Shown: positions 61,957 through 64,000 of the stretch, piece by piece
How positions within the stretch are numbered: position 1 is the stretch's first letter
How the letters are laid out: the number at the start of each line of letters is the position of its first letter
From: Deltaproteobacteria bacterium
GTDB taxonomy: Bacteria > Myxococcota > B64-G9
Assembly (NCBI GenBank): GCA_016935365.1
Contig: JAFGRB010000424.1
Coordinates: forward strand, 1-64,000
Length of the DNA stretch: 64,000 nucleotides
Direction of reading: 5' to 3'
Position numbers and translations under genes: made by a program
The notes under the pieces: model-generated
Told to the model about the DNA's origin: nothing
Database searches by the model: none
Seen by the model: the letters and a program-made list of their open reading frames with translations, nothing else

Positions 61957-62526
61957 GTGTTCGCTGCAGATGCCAATCCGACCGGCTTCTCCGTGGATGA
62001 GTGGGGGCTCGTCTCGTTGCCCATGGAGGACATGGCCCAGGAGCTCGACGCCAGCGGGGAGGACGCATTCCGCGAGAAGTACACTTGCGGTTTTCTGGTC
62101 TTGCTGCAGGGGCCCCCGCGCAAGGACGAGTGGATCGACCTGAAGACCAGCGAGTCCTCGGCGCCGGATCTACCACCGCTGCGAAAGTTCGAGCACCAGC
62201 GGGCCATCCCGCTGGTCAACTCCGACCGCAATGCCTTCGATTCCAAGATCATGGTGGGCCGGGCGCGCAACAACGACATCGTCATCCGGGCTCCCAAGAT
62301 ATCCAAGCTGCACAGCGCTTTCATCCCCGATGGCCAGGGCGGCTACGCCCTCGTCGACATGGGCTCTCGAAACGGCACCATCGTCAACGGCAAGCGCCTG
62401 GGCCGCAAGGAGCAGGCCCAGCTGGCGAGCGGTGACATCATCCTCTTCTGGCGCTATATGTTCCTGTACGTGGACCAGGAGAACATGCTGGCCAGGCTCA
62501 AGGATCGCGAGATTCCGGAGCCCTGA
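61957..62526 (+). CDS. FHA-domain protein
   Basis: 189 aa, cytoplasmic. After about 70 N-terminal residues of unclear fold comes an FHA domain (about 95-180): IMVGRARNNDIVIRAPKISKLHSAF, then GYALVDMGSRNGTIVNGKRLGRKEQAQLASGDIILFW. The phosphothreonine-binding residues (G-R, S-x-x-H and N-G) are intact, so it should bind phosphothreonine peptides, for example on a Ser/Thr kinase target. No kinase gene is nearby. GTG 61957 is the only sensible start and lies at the predicted transcript end. Its 3' end overlaps the convergent MopE-repeat gene by 29 bp. Confidence 0.85.
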   Translation: MFAADANPTGFSVDEWGLVSLPMEDMAQELDASGEDAFREKYTCGFLVLLQGPPRKDEWIDLKTSESSAPDLPPLRKFEHQRAIPLVNSDRNAFDSKIMVGRARNNDIVIRAPKISKLHSAFIPDGQGGYALVDMGSRNGTIVNGKRLGRKEQAQLASGDIILFWRYMFLYVDQENMLARLKDREIPEP

Positions 62527-63910
62527 GTCCGGCGCGCCTCCGTCTCCCTGCCGCCAGGCCGAGCAGCAGAAGGCCCAGGCCGACCTCTGACCGGCCGCTC
62601 GCCGCGCAGCTGCAGCCTCCCTCGATCACGAGCTGCTCGTCGGCGCCGGGCGCATCATCGGCGCCCGCGTCCTGGGGGCCGGCGTCCGGCGTGCCCCCAT
62701 CGGCCTCCCCATCCATGCCTCCGTCGGGCGGAGACTGGCAGGCGGCCGGCTCGTCGATCTGTCCATCGCAGTCGTTGTCCAGCCCGTCGCAGCGGGTCTC
62801 CTCGGACTCGTAGTCATCGCCGTACTCGCCGGCCGAGCAGGCCAGCCAGCCGCTCTGACCCCCGCAGCGCTGCACGCTGCCGGCGCAGACGCCTTCCTGC
62901 AGTGCGCAGCCGGGCGGGCTCAGGTCGCCCGCCTCGTCGGTATGCGCGTCGCAGTCGTTGTCGAATCCGTCGCAGACCTCTTCCGTCGGCAGCACACCCG
63001 AGCACTCGCTCCAGTTGCCGTCGGCGTCGCAGACCTGCTCGCCGGCCACGCACTCGCCCTCGTCGGTGGAGCAAGCCACGCGCTCCCCCTCCGTACAACA
63101 GCCGGGCAGCGCCTCGTCGACCGAGCCATCGCAGTCGTTGTCCAGCCCGTCGCAGCGCGTCTCGTCGGCCTCGTAGTCTGCGCCGTAGTCGCACTCGCCC
63201 CAGCCGCTCTGGCCGAGGCAAGGACGGGTCGCCCCCTGGCAGACCCCGAGCCGGCGCTCGCAGGCCGGGCCCTCGAGATCCTCGTCCGTCGCGTCGTCGC
63301 AGTCGTTATCCAGCCCGTCGCAGCGGGTCTCGTCTCGCTCGTAGTCCGCACCGTAGTCGCCTGCGGTGCAGGCCTGCCAGCCGGACGCCCCGGCGCAGGG
63401 CTGCGTCGAGCCCGAGCAGACGCCGCGCTGCTCCGCGCAGTCGGGCGCGTCCAGGTTCTCGTCGGTCTGGCTGTCGCAGTCGTTGTCGAATCCGTCGCAG
63501 AGCGACGAGCCGTCCTCGGTCACCGGGCCACAATCGCTGTCCTGACAATCGGTCAGCCCGTCGCTGTCGTCGTCGACGAGGTTTCCGCAGATCTCCTCCG
63601 GCACCGTGTGGTGGACCTCCTCCGCCCACGCGCTCTCGTTGCTCGCCAGGTCCACGGCCAGCACCGAGAAGACATAGGTCTGGCCGTTTTGCAGATCGTC
63701 GATTCGGGCCGTGGTGACGGTCGAGCCCACCGAGAAGCCGTCGGTGTAGTCACCGGGTGGATCGATGCCGTAGCCGACCCTGTAGCCGCGCAGGGTCTCC
63801 GGCTGGTCGTAGATGTCGAGCGTGACCGGGTCCCAGTCGAGGATCACCGACTGAGCGAGGGCTTCGCCGGTGAGCAGCGAGCAGGCCAGGACGATAGCGG
63901 GTATGCGCAT
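62498..63910 (-). CDS. MopE-repeat surface protein with MYXO-CTERM tail
   Basis: 470 aa. A signal peptide (MRIPAIVLACSLLTGEALA) is followed by a fibronectin III domain (about 25-115; RGYRVGYGIDPPGDYTDGF). At least six MopE-type metal-binding units of the form RCDGLDNDCDGxxDE follow, with PCxGxSGWxxC cysteine modules between them. A disordered Asp/Gly/Ala linker precedes the end GGCSCAASGRSEVGLGLLLLGLAAGRRRR, a MYXO-CTERM pattern (GCSCA, helix, Arg cluster). MopE-type repeats bind copper in some relatives. ATG 63910 has GGGAG 7 bp upstream. A TATAAT box lies at 63943-63938 on the same strand. Confidence 0.9.
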   Translation of the reverse strand: MRIPAIVLACSLLTGEALAQSVILDWDPVTLDIYDQPETLRGYRVGYGIDPPGDYTDGFSVGSTVTTARIDDLQNGQTYVFSVLAVDLASNESAWAEEVHHTVPEEICGNLVDDDSDGLTDCQDSDCGPVTEDGSSLCDGFDNDCDSQTDENLDAPDCAEQRGVCSGSTQPCAGASGWQACTAGDYGADYERDETRCDGLDNDCDDATDEDLEGPACERRLGVCQGATRPCLGQSGWGECDYGADYEADETRCDGLDNDCDGSVDEALPGCCTEGERVACSTDEGECVAGEQVCDADGNWSECSGVLPTEEVCDGFDNDCDAHTDEAGDLSPPGCALQEGVCAGSVQRCGGQSGWLACSAGEYGDDYESEETRCDGLDNDCDGQIDEPAACQSPPDGGMDGEADGGTPDAGPQDAGADDAPGADEQLVIEGGCSCAASGRSEVGLGLLLLGLAAGRRRRAGLRAPESRDP

Positions 63911-63937
63911 GGGCCATCTCCCGAGTCGAGATGTCTC

Positions 63938-63943
63938 ATTATA
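63938..63943 (-). promoter_or_regulatory. Consensus -10 box before the MopE-repeat gene
   Basis: TATAAT on the minus strand, 27 bp before the ATG at 63910, with a ribosome site between. No good -35 is seen at 16-18 bp; that stretch reads into the repeat beginning near 63963. Confidence 0.4.
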
Positions 63944-63962
63944 CACCAGAGGAGACAGGGCG

Positions 63963-64000
63963 CTAGTCCTGAAACGACCGCCCTTCGGGCGGCCAGCCCT
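63963..64000. repeat. Partial copy of the dispersed hairpin element at window edge
   Basis: CTAGTCCTGAAAC (63963-63975) matches 31547-31559 in 12 of 13 bases. The following palindrome with a TTC loop, up to the window end, is the exact reverse complement of 31590-31618 (29 bases, 63972-64000). The element probably continues outside the window. Confidence 0.85.

Noticed and set aside
60219-62000. A 593-codon frame on the plus strand.
   Set aside because: It is antisense to hutU, whose motifs are unambiguous.

Overview
The window is about two-thirds G+C and gene-dense, with 50 coding calls, no gap above 200 bp without a gene, many GTG starts and frequent ATGA/TGATG stop-start overlaps. The content points to a Myxococcota-like (former deltaproteobacterial) free-living bacterium: two proteins end in MYXO-CTERM-type tails (GCGCA or GCSCA, hydrophobic helix, Arg cluster), one carries MopE-type D-N-D-C-D repeats, several large secreted proteins carry FG-GAP or cysteine-rich repeats, and there is a PATAN/HD-GYP/MshEN fusion. 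I see no tRNA, rRNA, CRISPR array, transposase or phage gene.

Layout. 1-2190: end of an unknown gene, then a PhoB/PhoR-type two-component pair. 2335-8755: a co-directional, partly overlapping run of a geranylgeranyl-reductase-like flavoprotein, a radical SAM protein, a clan GH-A beta-galactosidase-like enzyme, an unknown protein and galactokinase, plausibly galactoside use tied to lipid or glycan work. 8941-17181: envelope genes, comprising a cysteine-rich lipoprotein, an orphan Fec-type ABC ATPase coupled to an FG-GAP protein, a PorV/FadL-like barrel, an ankyrin lipoprotein and a CPBP intramembrane protease. 17278-22433: steroid-5-alpha-reductase-like protein, the MshEN/HD-GYP/REC/PATAN protein, a small lipoprotein, an Lnb-type lipoprotein N-acyltransferase, an FmdB zinc ribbon and QueF. 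22453-28825: cysteine-rich lipoprotein, TrmO, a secreted metallophosphoesterase and a MacB/Lol-type ABC transporter (two FtsX permeases and an ATPase) in one run.

28752-34245: a RimK-TrkA_C ATP-grasp fusion, two paralogous small membrane proteins, an unknown protein, a DUF4442 hot-dog protein, a DHH phosphoesterase and TruC-like pseudouridine synthase. This stretch carries the most unusual non-coding DNA: two intergenic arrays of five back-to-back hairpins (31545-31730 and 34074-34215). The core of the first recurs, inverted, at the right edge of the window.

34245-40864: FAD amine oxidase-like enzyme, hybrid PAS kinase, outer-membrane barrel protein and acyl-CoA synthetase. 40864-55830: giant surface and secreted proteins, a sigma-like DNA-binding protein fused to a membrane anchor, a duplicated beta-propeller protein and an O-antigen-ligase-like protein. 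55917-63910: prolyl oligopeptidase lipoprotein, a small putative toxin-antitoxin pair, a secreted C26 amidotransferase-like protein coupled to urocanate hydratase, an FHA protein with a promoter that suggests leaderless mRNA, and a MYXO-CTERM/MopE protein.

The dominant theme is envelope biogenesis and display: about ten predicted lipoproteins, a lipoprotein N-acyltransferase, a Lol/MacB-type transporter, a CPBP protease (the superfamily proposed to process MYXO-CTERM tails) and two MYXO-CTERM substrates. All functions are read by eye from motifs. No database search was run.
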